Shown here one piece after another: positions 29,165 to 36,913 of a stretch of 64,000 bases of DNA. Source of the DNA: Bacteroidota bacterium (GTDB taxonomy: Bacteria; Bacteroidota; Ignavibacteria; Ignavibacteriales; Ignavibacteriaceae); NCBI GenBank assembly GCA_022708025.1, contig JAKIZM010000009.1, positions 1-64,000 on the forward strand, given 5' to 3'. A program made the position numbers and the translations under genes. The number at the start of each line of letters is the position of its first letter. Positions within the stretch are counted from its first letter, which is position 1. The notes below the pieces were generated by a model. It searched no databases. It saw nothing but the letters and a program-made list of their open reading frames with translations, and was not told the DNA's origin.

Positions 29165-29904
29165 AATACCAAACCACCATCAACACTAAGAACTATTCCG
29201 GTTATATATTTTGCTTCATCACTAACTAAAAATAAATAAGCATTTGCAATGTCTTCCGGATCACCGAGTTTTCCCAAAGGAGTTTTTTCTTTAAGCATTT
29301 CAATTATTTTTTCAGGAACGGTATCAACCATTTCTGTAGCTATAAAACCAGGAGCAACTGCATTTACATTTATTCCTTTTCTTCCAAGTTCTCGAGCCCA
29401 AACTTTAGTCATCCCTATAATTCCCGACTTTGAGGCAACATAATTTGTTTGACCAAAATTACCATACAATCCGACCACAGAAGAAGTATTAACAATTCTG
29501 CCGAATTTATTTTCAACCATAATCGGAGCAATTGCTTTTGTGCAGTTAAAAACACCGGTTAGATTAACATCAATTACTTGCTTCCATTGTTCTTCAGTCA
29601 TTTTTAAAAATGATGCATCGCGTGTAATTCCTGCATTATTAATTAAAATATCTATTCTTTTATGTTTCTCAACTATTTTGTTAACTGCATCGGTAACCGA
29701 CACTAAACTAGTTACATTAACCTTTTGAAATTCAATTTTTTCACTTATACCCTTTAATTCCTTTATTGCAGCGTTAGCTTTTTCTTCATTAACATCCCAA
29801 ATAACAACAGTTGCACCTTCTTGTGCAAATTTTTTAACAGCAGCTTTTCCAATTCCCTGTGCCCCGCCGGTAATTACTGCGATTTTATTTTCTAACCTTT
29901 TCAT
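29161..29904 (-). CDS. SDR-family 3-oxoacyl thioester reductase (FabG/PhaB-like)
   Basis: A 247-aa classical short-chain dehydrogenase. Visible: TGGAQGIG cofactor loop (12-19), NNAG (89-92), catalytic Ser142 in SSVVG, Tyr155 and Lys159 in YVASK, and the C-terminal GIVLSVDGGLVL. It resembles FabG (3-oxoacyl-ACP reductase) and acetoacetyl-CoA reductase; in this locus the substrate is more likely a CoA thioester made by the ligase. It is the first gene of the structural unit, with AAGGAT ahead of the ATG and a perfect 20-bp palindrome 20 bases upstream of the start. The 3' end overlaps the KAS III-like gene by 4 bases. Confidence 0.92.
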   Translation of the reverse strand: MKRLENKIAVITGGAQGIGKAAVKKFAQEGATVVIWDVNEEKANAAIKELKGISEKIEFQKVNVTSLVSVTDAVNKIVEKHKRIDILINNAGITRDASFLKMTEEQWKQVIDVNLTGVFNCTKAIAPIMVENKFGRIVNTSSVVGLYGNFGQTNYVASKSGIIGMTKVWARELGRKGINVNAVAPGFIATEMVDTVPEKIIEMLKEKTPLGKLGDPEDIANAYLFLVSDEAKYITGIVLSVDGGLVL

Positions 29905-29924
29905 TTGTTAATCCTTGTTTTTAT

Positions 29925-29944
29925 CGTTTGAAATATTTCAAACG
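29925..29944. promoter_or_regulatory. Palindromic operator 1, ahead of the SDR gene
   Basis: CGTTTGAAATATTTCAAACG is a perfect 20-bp palindrome lying 20 bases upstream of the SDR start codon and 25 bases after the regulator gene's stop codon. A near-identical site precedes the regulator gene (30468-30487). The pair is best explained as the binding site of the GbsR/MarR-type regulator encoded between them. Confidence 0.75.
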
Positions 29945-29969
29945 AAGATTTAAAAAAATATAATTGTTC

Positions 29970-30461
29970 TTAACTAAAAAGTTTACTTCTTTCTTTAGCC
30001 CAAGAAAGAAGAAAATCATTATAATAGTCTTCCATTAATAAATAAAATTTTTCCATCTCAATCATTCTCTGACTAATCGGTTTTAAGTTTTCACTTTTGG
30101 AAGATTTTATTTTTTCTTTAAGTTGTTTTGCAATGCGAGTATTGTTTTTGATTAATTCAAGGTTGTTTCTGAATGCATGTTCAAATATTTCGGGCTCAAC
30201 CTCATAATAGTCCTTCCTATTATCATTTGGCATCCAGGCTTTTCTGATAAGATGCTTATCTCGCAATCTTCGTACTATCTGACTAATTGGTCCTTTGCTT
30301 CTTCCAAGCTGTTTAGTGATCTCATCGAGTGATAGCGGCTCAGGCGAAAATAAAAGTAGAGCAATTATATGTCCCATTAATTTACTTAAACCAAATGCTT
30401 TATAAGCATCACCAAATCTTTGAATGAGCTCTTTTTTTATTTTTTCTTCAATGGTTGACAA
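29970..30461 (-). CDS. GbsR/MarR-type winged-helix transcriptional regulator
   Basis: A 163-aa regulator of the GbsR subgroup of MarR-like proteins. The winged helix spans about residues 20-90: GLSKLMGHIIALLLFSPEPL then SLDEITKQLGRSKGPISQIV (recognition region) and LRDKHLIRKAWMPNDNRKDYYEV (wing). A long C-terminal helical dimerisation part follows. The start is TTG at 30461; operator 2 ends only 6 bases upstream of it, so the message may be leaderless or the operator overlaps the ribosome site. Likely it represses its own gene and the SDR-to-lipoprotein unit, released by a locus metabolite. That ligand is unknown. Confidence 0.87.
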   Translation of the reverse strand: MSTIEEKIKKELIQRFGDAYKAFGLSKLMGHIIALLLFSPEPLSLDEITKQLGRSKGPISQIVRRLRDKHLIRKAWMPNDNRKDYYEVEPEIFEHAFRNNLELIKNNTRIAKQLKEKIKSSKSENLKPISQRMIEMEKFYLLMEDYYNDFLLSWAKERSKLFS

Positions 30462-30467
30462 TTTTTA

Positions 30468-30487
30468 CTTTTGAAATTTTTCAAACG
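30468..30487. promoter_or_regulatory. Palindromic operator 2, ahead of the GbsR-type gene
   Basis: CTTTTGAAATTTTTCAAACG matches operator 1 at 18 of 20 positions and keeps the TTTGAAAT/TTTCAAA core symmetry. It lies directly upstream of the regulator's TTG start codon. It indicates autoregulation and defines a consensus that could be searched genome-wide. Confidence 0.72.
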
Positions 30488-30554
30488 TTAAAAACTTAAC
30501 CCGAATTTGCTTTAAAGTCAAGACTGTTTAAAAGAGAAATTCAGTTACAGGGTA

Positions 30555-31304
30555 TTAAAGAGTTGATTTTAGTTTTGTAAGTCCGGTTTTACTAACAGGT
30601 AACTCCTTACCATTTTTTAAAACTAATCGGTATGATTCTGTATCGGTCTGTTCAAGATGCTGTAAAAAATCCAAATTTATAATATATGATCGATGAATTC
30701 TTACAAACTGATTCTCATTTAGATGATTTTCAAAATACTTCATCGTTTTCTGCTTTAAGAATCTACCTTTTTCAGAATTGATTAAAACATAATCATCCTG
30801 TGCTTCAATCCATTTGATTTCTTCAACAGGAATTATTGTTATTTTTCCGCTGTCTTTAATAACAACTCTTTCTAGAAATTCAATTTTCTCATCTCTTTGT
30901 TTGATAATATTTTGAATTGCAGAATTTTGCTGAAAGCGATCACCAAGCTGCGAAACAGCTTTTTGAAATGCACTCGAAAATCTTTCTTCGGAAAAAGGTT
31001 TTAAAAGATAATCAACTGCGCTGACTTCAAAAGCTTTAATTGCATAATGGTCATACGCCGTTGTAAAAATGATAACCGGAGGATCATCTAATAATTCAAG
31101 CATCTCAAATCCATTAAGCTTGGGCATCTGAATATCCAGAAAGATCAGGTCTGGTTTAAGTTCATTAATTTTTTTTATTGCATCAAATCCGTTTGAACAT
31201 TCTGCTAATATTTCCACATCTGTTCGGTTTGTCAGATAATTTCTTGTAATCTGTCTTGCCAGAGACTCATCATCAATTATAATTGTCTTTATTTTGCTTG
31301 CCAT
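30555..31304 (-). CDS. LytTR-family response regulator
   Basis: A 249-aa two-component response regulator. The receiver domain (about 5-120) has DDES acid pocket residues, phosphoacceptor Asp57 in LIFLDIQMPKLNGFE, Thr in IIFTTAYDHYAIKAFE and Lys in DYLLKPFSEE. The C-terminal LytTR DNA-binding domain (about 145-245) shows the IKWIEAQDDYVLI and FVRIHRSYIINLDFLQHLEQ patterns. It is the last gene of the LiaF-LytS-LytTR unit, 3 bases after the kinase gene, and is certainly the kinase's partner. Confidence 0.94.
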   Translation of the reverse strand: MASKIKTIIIDDESLARQITRNYLTNRTDVEILAECSNGFDAIKKINELKPDLIFLDIQMPKLNGFEMLELLDDPPVIIFTTAYDHYAIKAFEVSAVDYLLKPFSEERFSSAFQKAVSQLGDRFQQNSAIQNIIKQRDEKIEFLERVVIKDSGKITIIPVEEIKWIEAQDDYVLINSEKGRFLKQKTMKYFENHLNENQFVRIHRSYIINLDFLQHLEQTDTESYRLVLKNGKELPVSKTGLTKLKSTL

Positions 31305-31307
31305 AAT

Positions 31308-32369
31308 TCAAACTAAAGTTTTTTGAAAAGGAATATAAATGTTTACAGTAAATTTATTATTATCTTTTTTTACTTCCATAAGATTATCCTGATGATAAAT
31401 TAATTTTAATCTATCCTCAATATTTTTCAGACCAACACCTGCGCCCTTTTTATGAGACTCTCCTTCAAAGTTATTACAAAGAGTAATCTTAAGAAAGTCA
31501 TCTTGTTTTTCACAAGTTAATTTAATCTTTACAGTAGTTAATGTTTCATATACTGCATGCTTTATCGCATTCTCAAACAAAGGCTGCAATATCATACTCG
31601 GAATTTCAGTTTTGCCACATTCTTCATGCAGCTCCTCTTCATATTCAAACTTATCTTCAAACCTGATTTTTTCAATATCCAGATAAAGCTTAATATTTTT
31701 TAATTCCTCAGTAAGAGTGTTTTTTTGTCTGTCATTGTTTGCAAGTGTATATCTTAAAAAATCAGCAAGCTTGATTATCATCTGCCTGGCTTTCTTAGGA
31801 TCAATTTCAGTTAAAGCACTCATTGAATTAAGACTATTAAATATAAAATGAGGATTAATCTGAAACTTCAATGATCTTAACTCAGCTTCGGTAACAAGAT
31901 TTTTTAATTCGGTTTCTTTAACCATTCTTTCCTGGAACCCGGAATAATAAATTACTATATAATAAAATGCTGTCATCAGGAAGTAATACAAAATACCAAT
32001 AACAAATCTTGATCTGATAGTACTGACAAAAAAAGTATCGAATAGCTCAGTATCGGTAACTATACTTATAACAATAAAATATCCAAGCGCCATCCACACG
32101 ACTGAAATTAATACTCCTCCGCCTAAATGTGTTAAAATGATTTTTGAGATTTTATTATTTTCAATCGAAAGGTAAACTGAAGAATACCAAAAACTGAATC
32201 CTAATAACCCAATAAGTAAATTAAAAACTATTGCATCGATAACAACAATTGTCAAACTGGTCTTGCTGTAATAACTAATCAGATTCAGATAGAGATTTGC
32301 AATGATAATAATGAAGAAAAAATAAAAAAGAATATTCTTCGTACTCTTTAGGATAGGATTAGTTGACAT
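31308..32369 (-). CDS. LytS-type sensor histidine kinase
   Basis: A 353-aa membrane histidine kinase of the His_kinase (PF06580) type. Four hydrophobic segments occupy residues 10-145. The phosphorylated His174 lies in KFQINPHFIFNSLNSM. The N-box region reads LQPLFENAIKHAV, and a Gly-rich GAGVGLKNIEDRL forms the G-box. There is no extracytoplasmic sensory domain, so it probably senses within the membrane or through a partner. The LiaF-like protein encoded just upstream is the likely partner, by analogy with LiaF-LiaS. Confidence 0.93.
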   Translation of the reverse strand: MSTNPILKSTKNILFYFFFIIIIANLYLNLISYYSKTSLTIVVIDAIVFNLLIGLLGFSFWYSSVYLSIENNKISKIILTHLGGGVLISVVWMALGYFIVISIVTDTELFDTFFVSTIRSRFVIGILYYFLMTAFYYIVIYYSGFQERMVKETELKNLVTEAELRSLKFQINPHFIFNSLNSMSALTEIDPKKARQMIIKLADFLRYTLANNDRQKNTLTEELKNIKLYLDIEKIRFEDKFEYEEELHEECGKTEIPSMILQPLFENAIKHAVYETLTTVKIKLTCEKQDDFLKITLCNNFEGESHKKGAGVGLKNIEDRLKLIYHQDNLMEVKKDNNKFTVNIYIPFQKTLV

Positions 32370-32378
32370 TTCTTAATA

Positions 32379-33092
32379 CTAAAAATAAGTTTTTAATTCA
32401 CCGCCGCCAAAGATTACCAAGCCTTTAATTATCAGTGTTTTACTTGTATCAATTATTTTATTCGGATCTTTAATACTTTTGTTTGAAAAGCCACCGAATA
32501 TTGGAGTTACATTTAATACTACGTTCCAATCACTAGGCACAACGATTGTGGATCCGCCAAATACAGCAAGTATATCTATTACATTTGTACCTTCAGCAAG
32601 TTTACATCCTTTAAGAATTATTTCTGAACCACCGAATATTGCTGTAATATTTCCACCTTTAAAATTTTCAGAAGTTATTATTTTTGTTCCACCTCCGAAA
32701 ATTGCAATATCATCTATAATATCTCTGTTTATCTGACCAAATTTATCATTCTCTGTTTCTGTTCTTTTCCTCTGATTGACAATAATGTAAAGTCCAATAG
32801 CAATTAATAATATTGCAAATATCACGGAGTTATTATAATCTATCGATGGAAATATTCTAGGTAGAATGAAAATAAAACCAAGTGCTGCAAGAATCCCCCC
32901 AAGGGTTTTCCTGTTTGTATTTAATAAAAGATATAAACCAATAACCAAAAAAAAGAACGGCCATGAAAAGAATATACGTGTAAAATTAAAATCAAACACA
33001 TCAAGTGATTTAAGGAAGAATAATGCTCCAAATCCTATCAACAAACTGCCAAGCAGAATTCTTTTATCAGCTCTATTATTTTTTTCTTCCAT
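32379..33092 (-). CDS. LiaF-like membrane protein
   Basis: A 237-aa protein with about four N-terminal hydrophobic segments (10-115), including LLGSLLIGFGALFFLKSL, followed by a repetitive beta-helix-like C-terminal domain in which AIFGGGTKII, AIFGGSEIIL, AVFGGSTIVV and PIFGGFSNKS recur. This is the LiaF/cell-wall-active-antibiotic-response architecture. LiaF inhibits the LiaS kinase in Firmicutes; here the neighbours are a LytS-type kinase and LytTR regulator instead. It is first in the three-gene unit (spacings 9 and 3 bases), so the set probably senses envelope stress. The target genes are not evident. Confidence 0.85.
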   Translation of the reverse strand: MEEKNNRADKRILLGSLLIGFGALFFLKSLDVFDFNFTRIFFSWPFFFLVIGLYLLLNTNRKTLGGILAALGFIFILPRIFPSIDYNNSVIFAILLIAIGLYIIVNQRKRTETENDKFGQINRDIIDDIAIFGGGTKIITSENFKGGNITAIFGGSEIILKGCKLAEGTNVIDILAVFGGSTIVVPSDWNVVLNVTPIFGGFSNKSIKDPNKIIDTSKTLIIKGLVIFGGGELKTYF

Positions 33093-33622
33093 TTTTTCAG
33101 CTCCTTACTAAGATATATCATTTTCTGTTGGAAAAGTAATACAAAGATACCGCTTGCAAAAATAAAAATCGGTAAAAGCAAGGGAATTATCGGTAAATGG
33201 CTGATTTAATTTGCTTATTGAAATGCAACAAAGAAGAGAAATAAAAAAGGTTGCTCCGAAAAAAAATTATCCTTTTGAGGCTAAAAGAATAAATCGCACG
33301 AAACAACCCTCCTAACTAACAACAAAAATTATTTAATATCCTTTGAATCTAAAAACCCATTTTCATTAAGACTAAATAACTGTAACACCTGTTTTTATTT
33401 ATAGCCAATGTTTATGCCAATTAGTATATGAAGTTTTAATAAAAATTTTAATTAAAGATAAAAACCTGTTTGTTTCATTTTGAAAATTTTCTATTATTAT
33501 ACGAGAATCTTTCAATGTTATTATTAAATAATTAAGTTTTTTCAGTAATTAACATTAATTATATTTAGGACGTGTTTTCGTAATTATAGTTAATTTCATT
33601 ACTATATTTTAGTTAGTGATAT
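33093..33622. other. Gene-free gap between the LiaF-like and OmpA-type genes
   Basis: 530 bases carrying the divergent promoters for the LiaF-like unit and the OmpA-type gene. The only ORF that stands out is a 30-codon lysine/arginine-rich frame, 33223-33315 (MQQRREIKKVAPKKNYPFEA...), which lacks a ribosome site and has no known relatives I can name. The rest is very AT-rich without strong hairpins. Confidence 0.6.
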
Positions 33623-34861
33623 ATGAATCGCTTTATTATTCTTTTACATATAGTTGTTTTAACTTTTTCTTATACAAACAATATAAACTCTCAAACACTA
33701 AGCAGTGAAAATGAATTTCTTAAACAAAATTTCATTGCAACTGTAAACGGGGGAATTTCATATGGATTTACTGACTATAAAAACAGTTCATTAGGACTGG
33801 CAGCAAAAACTTCCTTAGACTATTATCCTTTGATTATTCAAGATGCCAGGTTAGGATTCAAAATCTTTGGCGGTGGATTAAATCTTAAATTTAACGACCC
33901 CAGAAGTTCTGTTTCAAGTAATGATGGTCCGAGAGAAATACCCAAAAATATTAGAACAGATATGATATTTTTAGGCGTTGGATTAAACTTCGGATATGCC
34001 ATAAATGATTATATTATTCCCTCAATTATGATCGGCGGAACTTACCTTAACTTCAGCCCTAAAAGCGAAGATGGAAGTATTCTTGAATTTAATCAATTAA
34101 ACAGATATGATAAATCTGTGTTTACATTTGCAATAGAAGGTAATATTAACTTTAAAATTTCTGATCGTTTTAGTATTAATGCTTCTCTTAGCTATCATCC
34201 AACTTCTATAGATTATCTGGAAGATCTGTCTGCAGCGAATAATTCAGATTCTTATTTAACAGCAATGGTAGGCATATCATACGCAATTACAGGAATTTCT
34301 GATTATAAAAAGGATAATATTCAGGAAGTTCCGGATATAGTACCAGAGCAACCAAAAGACATTACTATAATTCCAAAAGAAGAAGAGAAACAACCAGAAT
34401 TAAGTGGTGAAAAAGATAGCCTCCTTAATGTTGATGAAAATAAACCTCTTGATGAAAAAGAACCGGTCATCGAAAATAAAGAAGTTGAACCGGAAGTTAC
34501 ACAAGAACAAGAAACCTTTTACCAATTCAATCTAAGGGGTGAGGATTTGTTCATCAATAGTTCTTCAAATTTAAAAGAAGGCGCTAAAGTAATTCTGAAT
34601 GAAATTGCCTTTTATATACAGAACCAACCAAAAAGCAAATGGAGAATTGAAGGGCATATGGATAGTCAGGGCTCTGCTTACACTATTAAAAAATTATCTT
34701 ATGACAGAGCTAAAGCTGTTTATGAATATCTTGTTTCCCAGGGTGCTTCACAAGACCAAATGGAAGTTTACGGCTTAGGAGATTCATTCCCTGTAGGAAA
34801 TAATAATACGGCTGAAGGACGCAAGGCTAATAGAAGAATAATGATTATCAGAGAAAATTAG
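33623..34861 (+). CDS. OmpA-family outer-membrane protein
   Basis: A 412-aa envelope protein with three parts: a signal peptide (about 1-24), an eight-strand-type outer-membrane barrel (about 30-230), and a Pro/Glu-rich linker (about 240-305: VPDIVPEQPKDITIIPKEEE). The C-terminal OmpA domain (about 315-412) has the peptidoglycan-binding pattern WRIEGHMDSQGSAYTIKKLS, SYDRAKAVYEYLVSQGA and GRKANRRIMI. It probably tethers outer membrane to cell wall. It is monocistronic by position. The ATG at 33623 begins the signal peptide. Confidence 0.9.
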   Translation: MNRFIILLHIVVLTFSYTNNINSQTLSSENEFLKQNFIATVNGGISYGFTDYKNSSLGLAAKTSLDYYPLIIQDARLGFKIFGGGLNLKFNDPRSSVSSNDGPREIPKNIRTDMIFLGVGLNFGYAINDYIIPSIMIGGTYLNFSPKSEDGSILEFNQLNRYDKSVFTFAIEGNINFKISDRFSINASLSYHPTSIDYLEDLSAANNSDSYLTAMVGISYAITGISDYKKDNIQEVPDIVPEQPKDITIIPKEEEKQPELSGEKDSLLNVDENKPLDEKEPVIENKEVEPEVTQEQETFYQFNLRGEDLFINSSSNLKEGAKVILNEIAFYIQNQPKSKWRIEGHMDSQGSAYTIKKLSYDRAKAVYEYLVSQGASQDQMEVYGLGDSFPVGNNNTAEGRKANRRIMIIREN

Positions 34862-35000
34862 TAATTAGAATTACTGGTTTTGCCTGAATTTTCGTGTGCA
34901 ATTATCTCTACTTATAGAATTTCTACCTGTATTTTTTACTATTTTTGATTTTCCACGTCATTTTCGACGCTATTTCAAATACTTTTATTAGGAATAATTA

Positions 35001-35213
35001 TTGATTAATAATCTGAAATCTTTAATAAGAAATAGCTTAAGAAATTTTATTATGAAAGATTCGATTATTAAAATAGAGCAAGAGAAATTGACAACTCCAC
35101 TGGAGTATGATTATAGGTCTTCATTTCTTAACAGGGGAAAAATAAAATCAAGGCTTGGTTTTATTTATTTTGTTGTACTAGTATCTTCAATAGTAATTCT
35201 ATTCGTAAAATAA
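35001..35213 (+). CDS. Small single-pass membrane protein
   Basis: I do not recognise this 70-aa protein. It has a basic N-terminus and one C-terminal transmembrane helix (LGFIYFVVLVSSIVILFVK) running to the last residue, a tail-anchor-like layout. The start is TTG at 35001 with AGGAA upstream; an in-frame ATG at 35052 would give 53 aa with the same helix. It lies 139 bases after the OmpA-type gene and converges on the acetyltransferase gene. Confidence 0.5.
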   Translation: MINNLKSLIRNSLRNFIMKDSIIKIEQEKLTTPLEYDYRSSFLNRGKIKSRLGFIYFVVLVSSIVILFVK

Positions 35214-35238
35214 ACTACCAGAGCAGCAAATCTTATAA

Positions 35239-35706
35239 TTAAATCTTTTTAATTACTTTAGCAGGAACTCCCGCAACTATAGTATTCGGAGGAACATCTT
35301 TAGTTACTACCGCTCCAGCACCTACTATTGCATTTTCGCCAATTGTTATCCCACAAAGTATGGTAGATGAAGATCCTATTGAAGCACCTTTTCTGACAAA
35401 AGTTTCAACTACTTTCCAATCAGATTCGGTTTGCATCGAACCATCAGAATTAGCTGAGCGTGGATATTTATCATTAATAAATGTTACGTTGTGACCAACA
35501 AAAACATCATCACTTATATGAACGCCCTCACAAATAAATGTATGAGATGATATTTTACAATTTTTACCGATTGACGCATTCTTTTGTATTTCTACAAATG
35601 TCCCAATCTTTGAATTATCATCAATTGAACAGCCGTATAGATTTACAAAATCAAATATCTTTACGTCTTTTCCAAGTTTAACATTATTAAGATTTTTCTT
35701 TTCCAA
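35239..35706 (-). CDS. Hexapeptide-repeat acetyltransferase (WlbB/WbpD-like)
   Basis: A 155-aa left-handed beta-helix acyltransferase. Hexapeptide turns run from IFDFVNLYGC to the end, broken by a loop with GHNVTFINDKYPRSAN, the loop found in enzymes that N-acetylate UDP-3-amino-GlcNAc uronic acid. The C-terminus ITIGENAIVGAGAVVTKDVP and VAGVPAKVI is classical. Together with the dehydrogenase gene upstream and the DegT aminotransferase, it suggests synthesis of a UDP-2,3-diacetamido-uronic acid. It is the last gene on the minus-strand arm. The substrate assignment is by analogy only. Confidence 0.8.
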   Translation of the reverse strand: MEKKNLNNVKLGKDVKIFDFVNLYGCSIDDNSKIGTFVEIQKNASIGKNCKISSHTFICEGVHISDDVFVGHNVTFINDKYPRSANSDGSMQTESDWKVVETFVRKGASIGSSSTILCGITIGENAIVGAGAVVTKDVPPNTIVAGVPAKVIKKI

Positions 35707-35867
35707 ATAAATTTTCTGAGTTTTATTTATTAACTAAATGTAATATTAAATTCTGGGTTGTCGTCAGTTAGGGTTTCTTTCAGCATCTAAAAATTGCTAG
35801 AGAGCGAAGATTCCAAAACTAGTTAGGGATTAAAATATCAATAATTTTAAGTGACTTCAGTTATTAA

Positions 35868-36881
35868 TTAAAAGTGAACGAACTCCTCAATTTCAACTAT
35901 TCTGCCCATACCTTTTAATGATTTATTACTTGCCTCTAATAATTTAACTATTTCTAATCCATCATATCCGTTTGTGAGCGGCTGTCTGTTTTCTTTTATT
36001 GCATCTATACATTCGCGTGCACCAAGTGCAAGAGCTTCTGTCTGATTAACCTTAGGTGAAAACATATCACCTATTCTATACTGAACTAATGCTTCGTGAA
36101 TTCCTTCGGTTGTCTTTATCTCAATTCCGCTATCATATACTTTTATCTTTTCAAAGTTTTCCATATCATCATAAACAAGCATCTTTTTTGATCCGCCGAC
36201 AATCATTCTTCTTATCTTAACTGGTGAAAGCCAATTAACGTGAAAATGTGCAAAACAATTATCTTCAAAATATATACTTATATGCGCTATATTTTCTTTA
36301 CCGTTATAGTTTGCAATTCCATTTGCTGAGATAGCTTTTGCTTTGAGACCGAGAATATACTGCATTATTGAAAGATCATGCGGTGCAAGATCCCAAATAA
36401 CATTAACATCTCTTTGAAATAAACCCAGATTAATTCTCTCAGAGTCAAAATATAGTATGTTTCCCAATTCCCCTTTATCTACTAATTCTTTCATCTTAAT
36501 AACTGCACCATTATAGATAAATGTGTGATCAACAAAAATATTTAGATTTTTTGACTCAGCTATTTCTATTAACTCTTCAGCTTCTGCAACATTAGCTGTA
36601 AAAGGTTTTTCTACCCAAATATGTTTTCCATTCAACAATGCTTTTTTAGCAATTTGATAGTGAGTTGCAACCGGTGTCGCAATAACTATTAGATCACTGT
36701 CTCCGGTCAAAGTTTTCTCACAATCATTTGCAAGGGTTATACTTGGGAATCTCTGTTTCATCAACTTTAATCTGTCTTCTCTCGTATCACAAGCCACGAC
36801 CTGGTCAACATCAGGCTGTGCGAGAAAATTTCTGAGTAGGTTTGGTCCCCAATATCCTAATCCAACTATGGCTACTTTCAT
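35868..36881 (-). CDS. Gfo/Idh/MocA oxidoreductase (WlbA/WbpB-like)
   Basis: A 337-aa NAD(P)-dependent sugar dehydrogenase. The N-terminal Rossmann fold opens VAIVGLGYWGPNLLRNF; EKPFTANVAEAEELIEIAE is the family EKP motif (Lys-Pro catalytic region), and WDLAPHDLSIMQYIL holds the second-domain His. It probably oxidises C3 of a UDP-N-acetylhexosaminuronate before transamination. AGGATT precedes the ATG. Synteny with the WlbB-like acetyltransferase and the DegT aminotransferase supports this pathway, although the sugar transferase gene separates them. Confidence 0.82.
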   Translation of the reverse strand: MKVAIVGLGYWGPNLLRNFLAQPDVDQVVACDTREDRLKLMKQRFPSITLANDCEKTLTGDSDLIVIATPVATHYQIAKKALLNGKHIWVEKPFTANVAEAEELIEIAESKNLNIFVDHTFIYNGAVIKMKELVDKGELGNILYFDSERINLGLFQRDVNVIWDLAPHDLSIMQYILGLKAKAISANGIANYNGKENIAHISIYFEDNCFAHFHVNWLSPVKIRRMIVGGSKKMLVYDDMENFEKIKVYDSGIEIKTTEGIHEALVQYRIGDMFSPKVNQTEALALGARECIDAIKENRQPLTNGYDGLEIVKLLEASNKSLKGMGRIVEIEEFVHF

Positions 36882-36913
36882 AAAAAATCCTAGTTAAAAA
36901 AGTAAAGAAAAAA

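Noticed and set aside
33223-33315. 30-codon basic ORF in the gap before the OmpA-type gene
   Set aside because: No ribosome site, no recognised family and short; kept only as a note in the gap entry.
34862-34880. GTAATTAGAATTAC after the OmpA-type gene as a terminator
   Set aside because: The 2-base loop cannot close a hairpin and no T run follows.
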